From Epiperipatus broadwayi (taxonomy: Eukaryota > Onychophora > Udeonychophora > Euonychophora > Peripatidae): a stretch of DNA of 64,000 nucleotides. The notes under the pieces were generated by a model that saw nothing but the letters and a program-made list of their open reading frames with translations, searched no databases and had not been told where the DNA came from. The stretch spans positions 4,693,230-4,757,229 of the forward strand of contig JAQFVV010006215.1 in assembly GCA_028023455.1 (NCBI GenBank), written 5' to 3'. Position 1 is the first letter of the stretch. The number at the start of each line of letters is the position of its first letter. Made by a program: the position numbers and the translations under genes. Positions 24,702 through 36,317 of this stretch are shown in pieces.

Positions 24702-25236
24702 CCTCACCTTGCTTATCCTGTAATATCTTCTCTATCCTATTCCCCTTCCATTTTTGCTATAAAATTATTAGTTTTTGTAATTAGATAAAATGATTATATC
24801 ATTTCAATATGTAAAAAATTGTAAGTGTAATGGGAAAATGTCAAATTGTCAGTTTGGACATGGGGATTCAAGGATTTAATATTTCTAATTTAAATGGACA
24901 GTTATTATTGAAATGAAGGTATAGAGAGGAGGATGTGATGGGTTTTTATATTAATGGATATTTGCAATATGATAAAGGTGATGAAAGATGCATTGATAAA
25001 AACTAAAAAAAATTAAATTATACTTGACTTTTTATAAGGAAAAAAATATATATAGAAAATAAAATAAAGATATACTTTTCATAAAAAATCACTTTTACTA
25101 ATTAGCCACTATTAATTTTAAGAAAATTTCTACTTGTATATACTTTAAATATGAATAAAAAAATATTGTTTATTTCAAATTACTTATTTCCAAAAATATA
25201 TTGGGATACTTTTTGCTACTGTCATTGTTATTGTTA
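24702..25236. other. AT-rich spacer between LINE fragments
   Basis: No ORF, repeat or motif that I can support. Confidence 0.5.
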
Positions 25237-26345
<1,109 letters not shown>

Positions 26346-26409
26346 TGAATTATTATTATTATTATTATCATCATCATCATCATCATCATTATCATCATCA
26401 TCATCACCA

Positions 26410-26450
<41 letters not shown>

Positions 26451-26451
26451 T
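26346..26451. repeat. (ATT)n(ATC)n(ATT)n array, tail of LINE fragment B
   Basis: Compound trinucleotide array directly after TTGAATTGAA, the same 3' junction as for fragment A. Confidence 0.94.
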
Positions 26452-26865
26452 GATATAGAATAAGAAAAAGTTTTAATATTGTGTTAAACTATATCATTCG
26501 TTTTTTTTTTTTAAAGTAAATTAGATGTGAAACACAGATTTAGTTAAAAAGCAAAAATTAAATAAATTGTGAAGAGCTATGTTAAAAAAGAGTGATGGTA
26601 TTGCAAGTTTAAATTAAAATTAGAAATTTTTTATATATAAAGTTTAGAAATTTGAAAGTTAATTTGTCTATTTTCTTCCTGCAGAAACATAACAAAAAGG
26701 GAAGAATAATGGTTAGAACAGGTTTTAGTTTGACATCAAAAGTTAAATGTCATTATAACAAAAAACTTATTTGGAGATAAGATTCCAAATTTTTCCAAAT
26801 AATTTAACCAAAAGCCATTTGTAAATAAAATATTGATGAGATCTTTTCATTGCAGTAAACTGATT

Positions 26866-26868
26866 ATG

Positions 26869-26900
<32 letters not shown>

Positions 26901-27200
26901 GGTGGTGATAGTGGTGGTGGCAGTGGTGGTGATAGTGGTGGTGGTGGTAGTGGTGGTGGTGGTAGTGGTGATGGTGGTGGGAGTAGTGGTAGTGATAGTG
27001 GTGGTGGTAGTAGTAGTAGTGGTGGTGATAGTCATGGTGGCAGTGGTGGTGGTAGTGGTGGTGGTGGTAGTGGTGGTGGTGGTAGTGGTGATGGTGGTGG
27101 GAGTAGTGGTAGTGATAGTGGTGGTGGTAGTGGTAGCGGTGGTGATGGTGATAGTGGTGGTGGTGGTGGTGGTGGTGGCAGTAGTAACAACAATAATAAT
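26866..27200. repeat. GGT/AGT/GAT trinucleotide array with 120-bp higher-order period
   Basis: The plus strand is almost only GGT, AGT, GAT and AAT triplets. Bases 26941-27000 are identical to 27061-27120, and 26886-26940 nearly equals 27006-27060, giving a higher-order unit of 120 bp. The poly-Val, poly-Thr and Pro/Leu frames through it are artefacts. It lies 250 bp before a transporter exon. Confidence 0.93.
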
Positions 27201-27451
27201 AGTAGTAATAGTAGAATAGTTTCTTGCATAAACTTTGAGTAGCTAAGGTAAGTGATAGAACTGGAACTTTATTTTTACATCTATTAGACTTTTTGCTCTA
27301 GAGTTCACTGTTCTTTCACTTCATTTATTAATGCAGGGCAAATGTATGTATGCTACAAAATGTAATAATGCTGCTACTTTAAAATAAACTTATATATTGC
27401 AGAAATAAAATATTTGTATTTTTTTTTAAAAAACTATTAATTATTTTTCAG

Positions 27452-27605
27452 GTGTTTTTTTCAATAATTTTGGCATGGTTTGTTTGTGGTATTCTTACTT
27501 GGACTAATGTATTAAGTGAGAATCCACAGGATGACCAATATTATGCAAGAGTAGATGTTTCTTCAGATGTTGAAAAGACTCCTTGGTTTGTTTTTCCTTA
27601 TCCAG
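27452..27605 (+). CDS. SLC23-type transporter, exon
   Basis: Acceptor TTTTTCAG ending 27451, donor CCAG|GTAAAA at 27605/27606. It encodes VFFSIILAWFVCGILTWTNV, SENPQDDQYYARVDVSSDV and EKTPWFVFPYPG with Gly split over the intron. This equals the SLC23 segment ILAILVSWLLCFIFT..VF, YARTDA and PWFKVPYPFQWG. The PWF..PYP motif is strongly diagnostic. The loop with YYARVD lies between two membrane segments. Confidence 0.95.
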
Positions 27606-27732
27606 GTAAAATCCAGACACTGATTTTTTTTTCATATAAAAATTATGCAGACTTTTGGGAGACTATTTTTTTCTGAGTCATAAGCTGATATTATAGCTAT
27701 AAAAATACTATAGCCAATGTTCCAAGTTTTTT

Positions 27733-27870
27733 AGCTTAGTGGTAGACTTATAGATTTGGAAAACCAAAGATATATGAATCAAAGGTAACTGTCAAGCATT
27801 GGTGGTTGAGAGGTCAGTGACAGCTGCTTCCCGGCTGATGCTATGATACATGAGGGAAAAAAATCAGGTA
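27733..27870 (+). mobile_element. tRNA-derived SINE remnants
   Basis: TTTAGCTTAGTGGTAGA at 27731-27747 is a near-consensus Pol III A box with D-loop. A second block (GTTGAGAGGTCA ... CCCGGCTGATGCTATGA, about 27806-27847) matches the SINE at 53803-53906 with an internal deletion and is followed by an A-rich run. Borders between the two tRNA-like blocks are unclear. Confidence 0.5.
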
Positions 27871-27994
27871 ACTTCCCTGTTACATTTACTAGGCAAGCTT
27901 TTAAAACTATTTCCATGGAAGGAATATTAGTTAATAGATCTTCAATCATACTTTAGTTTTTAGACTTAAGTTTTTCAATAAAACTTTGGAAATA

Positions 27995-28165
27995 TATTAG
28001 AAGACCCAGAAAGAAACCACATGTGAGATGGGTGAGTGAAATAAAAAAGTGTGCAGGGGTGATATGGAGAAGAGAAGCTAATGATCAGAGAAGATGGATT
28101 GAACTTGGAAAGATCTTCATTTTGCAGTGGATTGGTAATGGTAGACGATGATGATGATGATTGAG
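27995..28165 (+). pseudogene. RTE-type LINE, extreme C-terminus and tail
   Basis: Reads RPRKKPHVRWVSEIKKCAG, VIWRREANDQRRWIELGK and LQWIGNG, then ends in GATGATGATGATGATTGA. This matches the 40795-41045 copy and the well-known RTE/BovB-like ending with GRP..RW.DDI, W...A.DR..W..L.EAF and a short GAT tail. It is a 5'-truncated insertion of only 170 bp. Confidence 0.8.
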
Positions 28166-28854
28166 TCTTTCCTAATTAAAGACAATTAAAATAAAATAGA
28201 TCATATGAATCAAAATCTATTAGTTTTCCTTGTTTCAGATTAGAAACTAATATTTTTGTGCTAATTATTTCACTGATAATGATAGTAATTTTTACTGCAT
28301 TAAAGAGATGAGAACTTTCAATTGTATTTCACATAAAGTTTTGTTTTTCTGCAATCTCTTTCCATTATTCATTTGATCAGCAAACAATAATTATCAGTTT
28401 GTCAACAATTTCTGCATCTTTTTGTGGACATATGTTGATTATAATGAGCTTTTATAATTTTTTATTAAAGTTTGAAAAAATTGCTTTCATGATCTTGAGG
28501 GATAGACGATTCGGATGCTGCAGTTACAAATTTGTGAAATATTCTACTCATATTCCTCTCCCAATACTATCTCATTGATTACAATCAGTTTTTTTAATTA
28601 CAATAACTATGTGTATTCAGAAAATTAATAGTAAAAGATCTAATATTTATTACATCATCAATACAATCATTGACTGTTAACAAAATATACATCAGTAGTG
28701 GTCTTTGTACTCATCTATTTAAATGTAATGTTCTTTCCTGTTTAGTATCATAAATCTCCTTTTTTTTTAAAAAGCCTGTTTTATCTTTAGATGCATTTCC
28801 TTAAATGCAAATATGTCATAAGTACATGAAGAATGTGAACCAGTTCTGTTACAT
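28166..28854 (+). other. AT-rich intron stretch
   Basis: No gene or repeat that I can support. Confidence 0.5.
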
Positions 28855-30330
28855 TTATGGTGAGATTATATTTGGCATTAGCAAACTTCTTATGTCAGAA
28901 ATCATATGAAAGGCTTACTTCTTATATTTTGGTTGTAAAACTAAATCAAAACAAAATATGGATTCTGCAAGACCACATCAACAAATTTTATGAGAAAAAA
29001 TGTACCTTGCCATTTGCACTCCCAATGGCATGGATGGAACCAAATAATCTTAATACAGATTATTACTTTATTATATTATTTTGTCACATAGGAATGACTA
29101 AAAAACAGCAATTAGCTATTTTAATAGCTATTCTAATATATCTTTTGTAATATGATCTTTTCTATGCAGTGAGAATGTGTCTATTTCAGAACTTTCCCTC
29201 CCTTTTAAATATACAATGGAGATTGGAGTAATTGAATCAGACAAATGAATTAGCAGGGACATCAGCAGTTGATTGTGAATTTGTGGAAAATGTTTCTGAG
29301 AAGTGATATATCACAAGAAGAAGGCAATGATTTTGTAAGGGTTCTGAAATTGTCAAGAATAAAGCAGAACTGTTATTCTCCAGATAGAAACAATGTAATC
29401 ACCTCATAGAAATGTGAAAGTCATTTATTTTCATTGCTGATAACAATGCATTGGGTATTTCTAATATGAAGAAAGTGGTCTCACTTTCTGTAGCAATGTT
29501 AATGGCATTATAACAGTTTTGGGCATTACATATAACTACAATAAATGCAATTCTTTATAGTCTTTAAAAGTCTGTTTAAAGGTATTTTTGCAGAGCAGTA
29601 AGATGCTAACCTCAGTTCCATTGCATAACCAAACTAAAGAAACTTATAAAATCAAGAAAACGTCTTTTTAAACTCATATAATACAATAATCATGAGTGTC
29701 ATATGTATTAATCATTTTAATGATATTGCTATTTTAGTGTATTTTGGTGTACTTTTGTGAATGTAAAAATTGTGGCCAATTAAATCATTACCCAAAGAAG
29801 GATTGACTTCATCAATTATCACTTACAGCAGATCAGAAAAATTTAGTCTCTTGCCATGTATGAAGAATGATACCTTTACCTATTTGGGTCAGCTATTTTT
29901 AGGATCACTACTGAGAAAATCAAACAGGGAATCTTTATTGGTACCCATATCAGACTTCAACATGATTAGGAATTTGTTAGTTGAAGAACATTAAAAGAAA
30001 AGGATAAAAGATTTTGAAAATTATGTCAAATAATTTATTAGGAAATGTCATAGCAAAAATTTTCCAGTAGCTTGTAGACAAACTTCTGTCATATGAGAAA
30101 ATGGTTTGCAGTATGCTTCTGTAACTGAATATCCTTTATTTTCATTTAGATGCATTTCCTATTAATAATGGTGTACTCCCTGACAAACATAGAGAACATT
30201 TTCACCAGGATATTATAGTTATTGAGAAGCATAACAAAAGTAAAAGAGTCCTGCAATGTCATTGAATTACTGCTGGAAGATCAAAAGAGATATTCTGGAA
30301 AGAGAATACACAGACAAAAATGTTATATTT
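28855..30330 (+). pseudogene. Decayed copy of a dispersed multicopy ORF family
   Basis: Frame pieces resemble a large uncharacterised ORF family that I recall as repeated in arthropod, fish and other animal genomes. Seen here: EKKCTLPFALPMAWMEPNNLNTDYYF (about 28995-29070), compared with a family form like KMPFAVPMIWREP..H..DCYF. Next comes GNDFVRVLKLSRIKAELLFSR (about 29328-29390), compared with DLVRDLNLSK..AELLGSRL. Later come ASVTEYPL.. and HFHQDIIVIEKHNKSKR (about 30195-30245), compared with ERFHQDI..ME.RY.GKW. Many stops lie between. The family's biochemical role is unknown to me. The order and spacing of matches support a single insertion or processed pseudogene. Confidence 0.55.
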
Positions 30331-32214
30331 AAAACATAAATGAACATTTTCTCTTTTTAAACTCAGCATTCTTTTCTTTTTGCTCTAACTTTCCAATAAA
30401 AAATTATTTTCATGATTTCTATTGTCTTGTTCAGCATGTGAAAATTATGTAAGATAACTCAATCATATCTATGTTGAATTATATTGAATTGTTTCAATTT
30501 TTTCCTTAATGTATCTGCTCTATGTACCAAGATTTAATATTTAATATTGATTTACTTTTTAAGTTATATAATAATTTGAAAGACTGACATTTTAATTCTA
30601 ATTAAGCAGAAGAGGAGAGAGAATGAATACACTTCTAATGGAGATAATATATACTTACGTATTAGACCTGCTATGATATTCATGTATATATTTGCCATTA
30701 ATTTTCAAATCAAATAATATGTACATTTGAATTAAATAAATTGAACATCAAAAATTGTTTTTATTTACTAATTTTTTTTATCCAGAAAATCTTTTATTTA
30801 TATCATATTCAGTTTATGTAGTTTTTTTAAGCTAATTTTGCTTTAGAGTCCATTTTGTAATTTCCTACCAGAGTTAATATACTATAGTTTTTTTTAATTT
30901 TGAGTAAAATTTGAAAATTGCTACCTATGTTTGCGATGGGCCGAATGCTGTATTAAAACCTCAGAACTACCAGTTTTTATTTAGTATTGTAATGTTTTTA
31001 TTATTTTTGTGTATAAATTTATATCTTTCATAATGCTAAAAAGAATTTTTTTCAAGTTTACATATTAGTATCAGCGAACTGATATGTATGTGAAATTTCA
31101 TAGCAGATCTAATAAATAAGTACCTTATTTTATTATATATAAAATTATTTTTGATATATATCAACAATATTCTTGAGTGCTTTATTTTCACATTCTATTA
31201 TATAGACCCTTTTTTAATACGCATGAATAAAGTCATTTTAATATTTTATTGTTAATACCATTTTGTAATCATATATATATATTTATCATACGAAAAAGAA
31301 TAAAGAGATCATTGGTTTTTTCAGATTTCGTATAAGCCAAACTCTTTTAAAATAGAGGGAATTTATGTTAAGGTCTGAAAGTATGATACAAACAAATATA
31401 TTAAAAATTGGTAAATGTATGAATAAACTTTACATTAAATCTACATGTTTAATATGTACTTCATATATTATTTGCAGCATAAAAGTTATCTAAAAAAAGC
31501 AATAAGAAATAAAAATCATATACTTTTTAAAAAAGTTACGACTGTTTTGATTATATTTACATATAATATATTTATTTCAAGAATATCTCATAATATAAAG
31601 AATCACAAAAGAATGCTCCTGTAAATTAAAGAACTAGAGATTGAAAAGAGTAATGAGGAATTTTTGATTAGAATATGACTAATTCTGTATTGAAACAAAA
31701 ATTGTGTATAGTTTTTGTATAGACTATTTGGACAGATGGGTAAAATCTATGAAATATTTCTAATGTTTTAATAGTTAATTCTGAATACAATATCAGAAAC
31801 GAATGATCTTCGAGTCATAAATTGTTGAAAATATTAAGTTTGTGATTAATAAAAATTTATTGCAGCCTATACAAATAATATAGATTTGTGTTTCTACTTG
31901 AAAAAGAACAAAATGTTTTAAAAACTTCACAAATTCCATTCAGAATTGCTGTAGATTGAAATTTTTTTTCTTCGCTACTTCATCCCACAATAGTGTGAAA
32001 CAATTTTAAAAATTCAAAAAATCTATGCCTCTTTAAAGAATAATAAATAATTATTGAAAGAAATACATTTAAAAATAAGTTTTAGAGAACTAAAAAAAAA
32101 TCTGAAAAAAAAAAACCCTTAAGACAGCAAGATAAGTAATTAGGAAAATAAATTAATTTCAGGTTTTCTTTATCTTGTATAAAACAAAGTACATATATTT
32201 ATCAATAATTTTTA
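30331..32214 (+). other. AT-rich intron stretch
   Basis: No ORF, repeat family or motif that I can support. It includes a short ATATAT run near 31270. Confidence 0.55.
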
Positions 32215-32360
32215 TTAGTCTTTCACTAGACTAGAGATTATCCACTTAATGAATATTTCTGTAGCGTAATTCACGCAAGGTAGGCATTAGTTTTTATCTG
32301 CTTTTAACACCTTGTGAAGGATGTAGTCATTAACATATGAGCAAAGACATGTGAAAAAGA

Positions 32361-32420
32361 TGTATGATCTCCAAGATGCTCATTTTGTGCTGAACTAGGA
32401 CTCATCGGTTGACCCAGATT
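32361..32420 (-). ncRNA. Decayed hammerhead ribozyme, family B
   Basis: Minus strand: TAATCTGGGTCAA, core CCGATGA (32402-32408, one change from CTGATGA), stem-loop II GTCCTAGTTCAGCAC, then AAAA in place of GAAA. Next come stem III ATG/CAT and TTGGAGATCA for stem I. Two core changes predict loss of activity, but the order of parts is unmistakable beside family A. Confidence 0.5.
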
Positions 32421-32458
32421 ACAATCTCTTACATATATCTTTATCATTGTTCAGTATA

Positions 32459-32521
32459 GATGGATGGATGGATGGATGGATGGATGGGTGGGTGGGTGGG
32501 TGGGTAGGTAGGTAGGTAGGT

Positions 32522-32572
<51 letters not shown>

Positions 32573-32594
32573 TAGGTAGGTAGGTAGGTAGGTA
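32459..32594. repeat. Compound tetranucleotide array GGAT-GGGT-GGTA-GGCA-GGTA
   Basis: Successive blocks of GGAT, GGGT, GGTA, GGCA and again GGTA units, each differing by one base. Directly visible; it breaks a family B repeat. Confidence 0.95.
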
Positions 32595-33084
32595 ACCAAT
32601 TACTACAGTTTAATTGATGTGTCAAATTTACTGCCTCCACAATTTTGATGCAAACTACTTAATGAAAGCATATTAATAATTTTTGTTAGTCATTCATTAG
32701 GCTAGAGATTATCCACTTAATAAAACATTTCTGTAGTGTAATTTTCATTACACCACCACTCTCACGTAAGATAGGAACTGTTTTCTATCTGCTTTTAACT
32801 TCTTGTGGAGGGATGTAATTACAAACGTATGACGAAAGACGTGAAAAAGATGTATGATCCCTAAAATGCACATTTTGTGAGAATGGTATAATAAAAATTA
32901 CACTACAGAAATATTATTCATTAAGTGGATAATCTATAGTCAAATGACTAAAAAAATTATTAATACTCTTCCATTAAGTGGATTGTGTCAAAGTTGTGAG
33001 AGTGATAAATTTGACACATCAGTTAAATTGTAGTAATTGACTATGTATATAATTTAAACAATGATAAAAATATGTTCAAGTGAT

Positions 33085-33145
33085 TTTGGTCTGGGCCAAC
33101 TGATAAGTGCTGGTTCAGCATAATGCACATCTTGGAGATCATACA
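33085..33145 (+). ncRNA. Decayed hammerhead ribozyme, family B
   Basis: GGTCTGGGCCAA, then CTGATAA (33100-33106, one change), stem-loop II GTGCTGGTTCAGCAT (33107-33121, well paired), a shortened AA in place of GAAA, stem III ATG/CAT and TTGGAGATCAT. Likely inactive. It faces the minus-strand copy about 0.7 kb away. Confidence 0.5.
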
Positions 33146-33421
33146 TCTTTTTCACATACCTTTGGTGATATATTTATGATTACATCTCTCCACAAGGTAT
33201 TAAAAATTAATAGAATCCAGTCCCTACCTTGCATGAGAGTGGTGTAGTGAAAACTATACTATAGAAATATTCTATACAGAAAAATAAGATAAAATTTTGA
33301 TATATAGTTATTTTTTATGTAATGAATAAAAATACATATAAAAATATTTACCATATATGTATGTATATTAAGACAACTTGGGTTAATGAATATATTGAAA
33401 AGCCATTTTCTGTTTTGACAG

Positions 33422-33675
33422 GTCAATTGGGACTACCTCGTTTTACTGTTATTACCATTATTGGTATCTTGATAGTTATTCTGTGTTCAGTTTTGGAATC
33501 CGTTGGTGATTACACTGCTGTTGGAGATGTATGTCAAGCATCTCCAATTCCAAAACATGCTATTAATAGAGGTATTATGGTGGAAGGATTTGGGTGTATT
33601 ATTGGTGCACTGATGGTTGGAGCAGGAATGACAACTTCTTACAGTACAGCCACAGGAATAATTAAAATTACCAAG
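33422..33675 (+). CDS. SLC23-type transporter, exon with TM8 ESVGD and NAT signature region
   Basis: Acceptor TTGACAG ending 33421, donor AAG|GTGAAT at 33675/33676. It reads GQLGLPRFTVITIIGILIV, then CSVLESVGDYTAVGDVC, ASPIPKHAINRGIMVEGFG, CIIGALMVGAGMTTSYS and TATGIIKITK. LESVGDY corresponds to the substrate-binding TM8 ES(I/V)GD motif with Glu and Asp kept. HAINRGI.VEG is a family hallmark. The following NAT signature, normally (P/E/Q)NxGxxxxT(K/R), here reads TATGIIKITK: the Gly, Thr and Lys stay but the Asn and the residue before it are changed. The exon end is duplicated 64 bp downstream (see 33660-33785). It ends in phase 0. Confidence 0.96.
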
Positions 33676-33785
33676 GTGAATGATATATATATGAAATATG
33701 TGTAATTTATAGCTCTGCCAATAAATTAAAATTACCAAGGTGAATGATATATATATGAAATATGTGTAATTTATAGCTCTGCCAA
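33660..33785 (+). repeat. 64-bp tandem duplication spanning the 5' splice site
   Basis: Bases 33660-33721 are repeated exactly at 33724-33785. Each copy holds the last 16 coding bases, the donor AAG|GTGAAT and the same intron start. Use of the second donor (after 33739) would add 64 bases and run into an in-frame TAA at 33703-33705. Confidence 0.95.
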
Positions 33786-35330
33786 CTAAATACAATGCTA
33801 TCAAATCACTTTAACTTCCTTTCTCATTATTAGACCATAAATAAAATGTAAAATAATTATTTACATTTGCAAGTCAGAGATGATGAAAATGTTTTCACAG
33901 CATTCAGTTATTAAGTAGAAAATATTATATTTAATAAAATATATAAACCCAAACATATATCATGCTAAACTGGAAGTAATATGTAAATTAGCTAGTCAAA
34001 CCAAGTTTAAACAATGAAGCAAATCAAATTATTAAGAATATATTTTATGTCCTCTGATGCTGAAATAACCAAACAATTAGTTCTCCCAGCATAATTGTTT
34101 TAAGACATCAATTGCTCATCTTCTAGCTATAGGCCCATTACTACTTCTTCATAATAATACCTGAAACCACTTTTATATAAATACTCATTTCAGATTTTAA
34201 ACTGTAAATATCAGGTTGGTAATATTAAACATTTAAATATTAACCACTAAACATCACATGATCACTATGGAGAGTTTTGCCTTTGTTTACATTTAAATAT
34301 TACTTGAGAAATAGGTTAAACAAGAATTGAAAACTACTATACTTTATTTAAAAATTAATTCAGGTAGTAGATTAGCTAATATTAATTAATCTTTAAGGCA
34401 TTATATATTGAGACAGTTTTGAGTCCCATGGTATACAATAACATAATAATGTGTGTAGTTAAAAGGAATAAAGACAATTTTTTTGTAAATATTTTTTATA
34501 TTACACTGAAATAGCAGTTAAGAGTTAAATAATAATTTTGAATTAAAAAAACTATTATAAATTAAACATTTAAAAAGGTCTATTTAATGTTTTCTGATTT
34601 TGATAATTAAAAAAAAATGTAACATTAAAAAAGAAATCTAAATCTTGTTTTAGGTTACATTAGATATATTGGTAATTATAAAATTTCCCTATCTGTTTTT
34701 GATTAGATTAAGGCAGTTTTTTTTTAAATTAAAGCTTGTATAATATATTTTGATAAAATTTGGTATAATATAGCAATCTGATGTTGTTTAATGGATTAAG
34801 AAAACTTGTAGATAAAAATTTGGTTTTAATTAAGGTGAATTGAAAAGAGTTATTAACAATTTTTTTCAAGATGAAGAAAAAATTTACTAATTGTTTTTTT
34901 TTTAAATTTCCATGACAGTATAAAATGTGGATTTAAAAAGATCATGGGGAAAGAATTATTACAGTCCAGTTTATAGCACTATTATTATGAAGTTATAACG
35001 GAAGGCGAGAAGTACAGCTGCTGCTAATGTCACAATGGTAGAATTTGAATTTACATGGAAACAAGGGCCAGATTTTTTTTGTGTTTCATAGCCTATATAT
35101 GTGGGTATTAGACAGCATTCCTGAAGTTACCAAATTACAGTTCCTGATTGTCAATAGGTACTGGATGTATATCTTTCCCAAAATGTCAATAAGCCAGTCT
35201 ACTGTTTTACAAAGGATCAGCTTACCAAGAGATTCCATCAGCTTGCTGTAAGATCATGCTATGTCATATGCTGATTAATCTATATGCAGAGAAGCACAGA
35301 TAATTGCAGATGGTCATATATATATATATA
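33786..35330 (+). other. AT-rich intron stretch with one repeat fragment
   Basis: The only repeat seen is 34243-34292 on the minus strand, where CATCACATGATCACTATGG and AGTTTTGCCTTTGTTTAC match the ends of the element at 60320-60494. An open piece at 35045-35251 was not recognised. Confidence 0.55.
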
Positions 35331-35333
35331 TAT

Positions 35334-35361
35334 TGTAACGATATATAAATATGTCGTTACA
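35334..35361. repeat. 28-bp quasi-palindrome TGTAACG..CGTTACA
   Basis: TGTAACGATA..TGTCGTTACA reads nearly the same on both strands. An almost identical copy in the opposite orientation lies at 46888-46915. The TG..CA borders would suit retroelement ends, but no element is assigned here. Confidence 0.7.
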
Positions 35362-35837
35362 TTAATTACAATATATATATATACATAAAATGCATACAGT
35401 TGGCAGAATATTTATTAAAATAACTTCATAGTTAAAGTCTTTAAATTACAAGATTTAAAAATAAATAACTTTTGTCTAACTTACTAAAACTAAAATACAT
35501 TTCTAGTTTTATTTTATTAAAAAAGGAAAACCCAAAAATCTTTCTATATTAGAGAACAAAAGAACATGTTAGAATATTTTTAAAGATGTTTACAATTAAG
35601 AGTAACCTGAAAAAAAAAAAATTTTTTTTATAAAAAGAAGAATCAATATATATTTTTTTTAAATTTTTTCTCTTAAAATGTACTAATAACTTTGATTTGT
35701 AAGAAGATAATAGTAATACACACATATGTGTGCATTGGTTTCATGTGTATATGTTTTTTGACATTGAATTAATTATGTTTTGTGAAAATGTAATATGGTT
35801 TAATAAATTTATTTTTTGAAAATGAAATATCCTAGGG

Positions 35838-36165
35838 CAGGGGTGGGCAATTGTTTTGGCTCGGGGGCCGTATCGGGGGCCACTTTTTGGAAGCGAAGGT
35901 TAACGGAGGGCCTCATCTTTTTTTCATGACACAATAAACACACTGCTTTATTCCCTGTATTACCAAAGAAATATTTGTTTGTCCATTCTTCACTAAACAC
36001 ATGACATTCATTACCAATTTTACATTTTTTTGGAGCATTCATGGTTTCACAAAAGTTGGAAATATATATATTTGCTAATGCAAAGACAAAATTGAAATTA
36101 ATCAGGTCAACTGGAAAATCATTGCACATCGTATCTACACTGCGCATGTATATTGATGTGGCCAT
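35838..36165 (-). pseudogene. BED zinc-finger-like fragment of a hAT transposase
   Basis: Minus-strand frame reading from 36165 contains KKCKIGNECHVFSEEWTNKYFF and GNKAVCLLCHEKK. This matches the BED-type N-terminus of hAT transposases and their domesticated relatives (ZBED and GTF2IRD2-like), where W...YFF and CLxC precede the His pair. The His part is lost, and the frame runs into the transposon terminus (LPTPAL). It begins with ATG at 36165 but is not expected to be a functional protein. Confidence 0.75.
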
Positions 36166-36309
36166 TCTAGTGGAAAATATGAGATGAATATTTGGTCATG
36201 CAACAGGAAGGAAATCTCAGTCCAAGGTGGATTTTTCTGATTGTCTTGGAGGGCCGCATAAAAAGTCTTAGCGGGCCGCATGTGGCAGGCCACTATTTTC
36301 CCACTCCTG
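35838..36309. mobile_element. hAT-type DNA transposon, 472 bp, with perfect 8-bp TSD
   Basis: Terminal inverted repeats are CAGGGGTGGGCAAT at the left and CAGGAGTGGGAAAA (reverse strand) at the right. The element is flanked on both sides by TCCTAGGG (35830-35837 and 36310-36317), an exact 8-bp target-site duplication as made by hAT transposases. GC is far above the surroundings. The interior keeps a BED-finger-like coding remnant on the minus strand but no transposase catalytic region, so it is a non-autonomous deletion derivative. The intact duplication and the TIRs, which differ at only a few positions, suggest fairly recent insertion. Confidence 0.92.
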
Positions 36310-36317
36310 TCCTAGGG

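Larger units (their letters stand above)
32215..33275. repeat. Repeat cluster, family B, with decayed hammerhead motifs
   Basis: A unit marked by GAGATTATCCACTTAATRAA, TTCTGTAG.GTAAT and ATCTGCTTTTAAC occurs in minus orientation at about 32230-32440 and 32695-32890 and in plus orientation at about 32885-33270. Two units contain sequence matching the hammerhead core of family A (32361-32420 and 33085-33145). A tetranucleotide array (32459-32594) has expanded inside the first unit. Confidence 0.8.

Noticed and set aside
26833-27229. Poly-Val, poly-Thr and Pro/Leu-rich ORFs
   Set aside because: All three frames are the GGT-type array; no other protein signal.
33487-33804. Minus-strand ORF over the TM8 exon
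   Set aside because: Antisense shadow of the transporter exon and of the 64-bp duplication.
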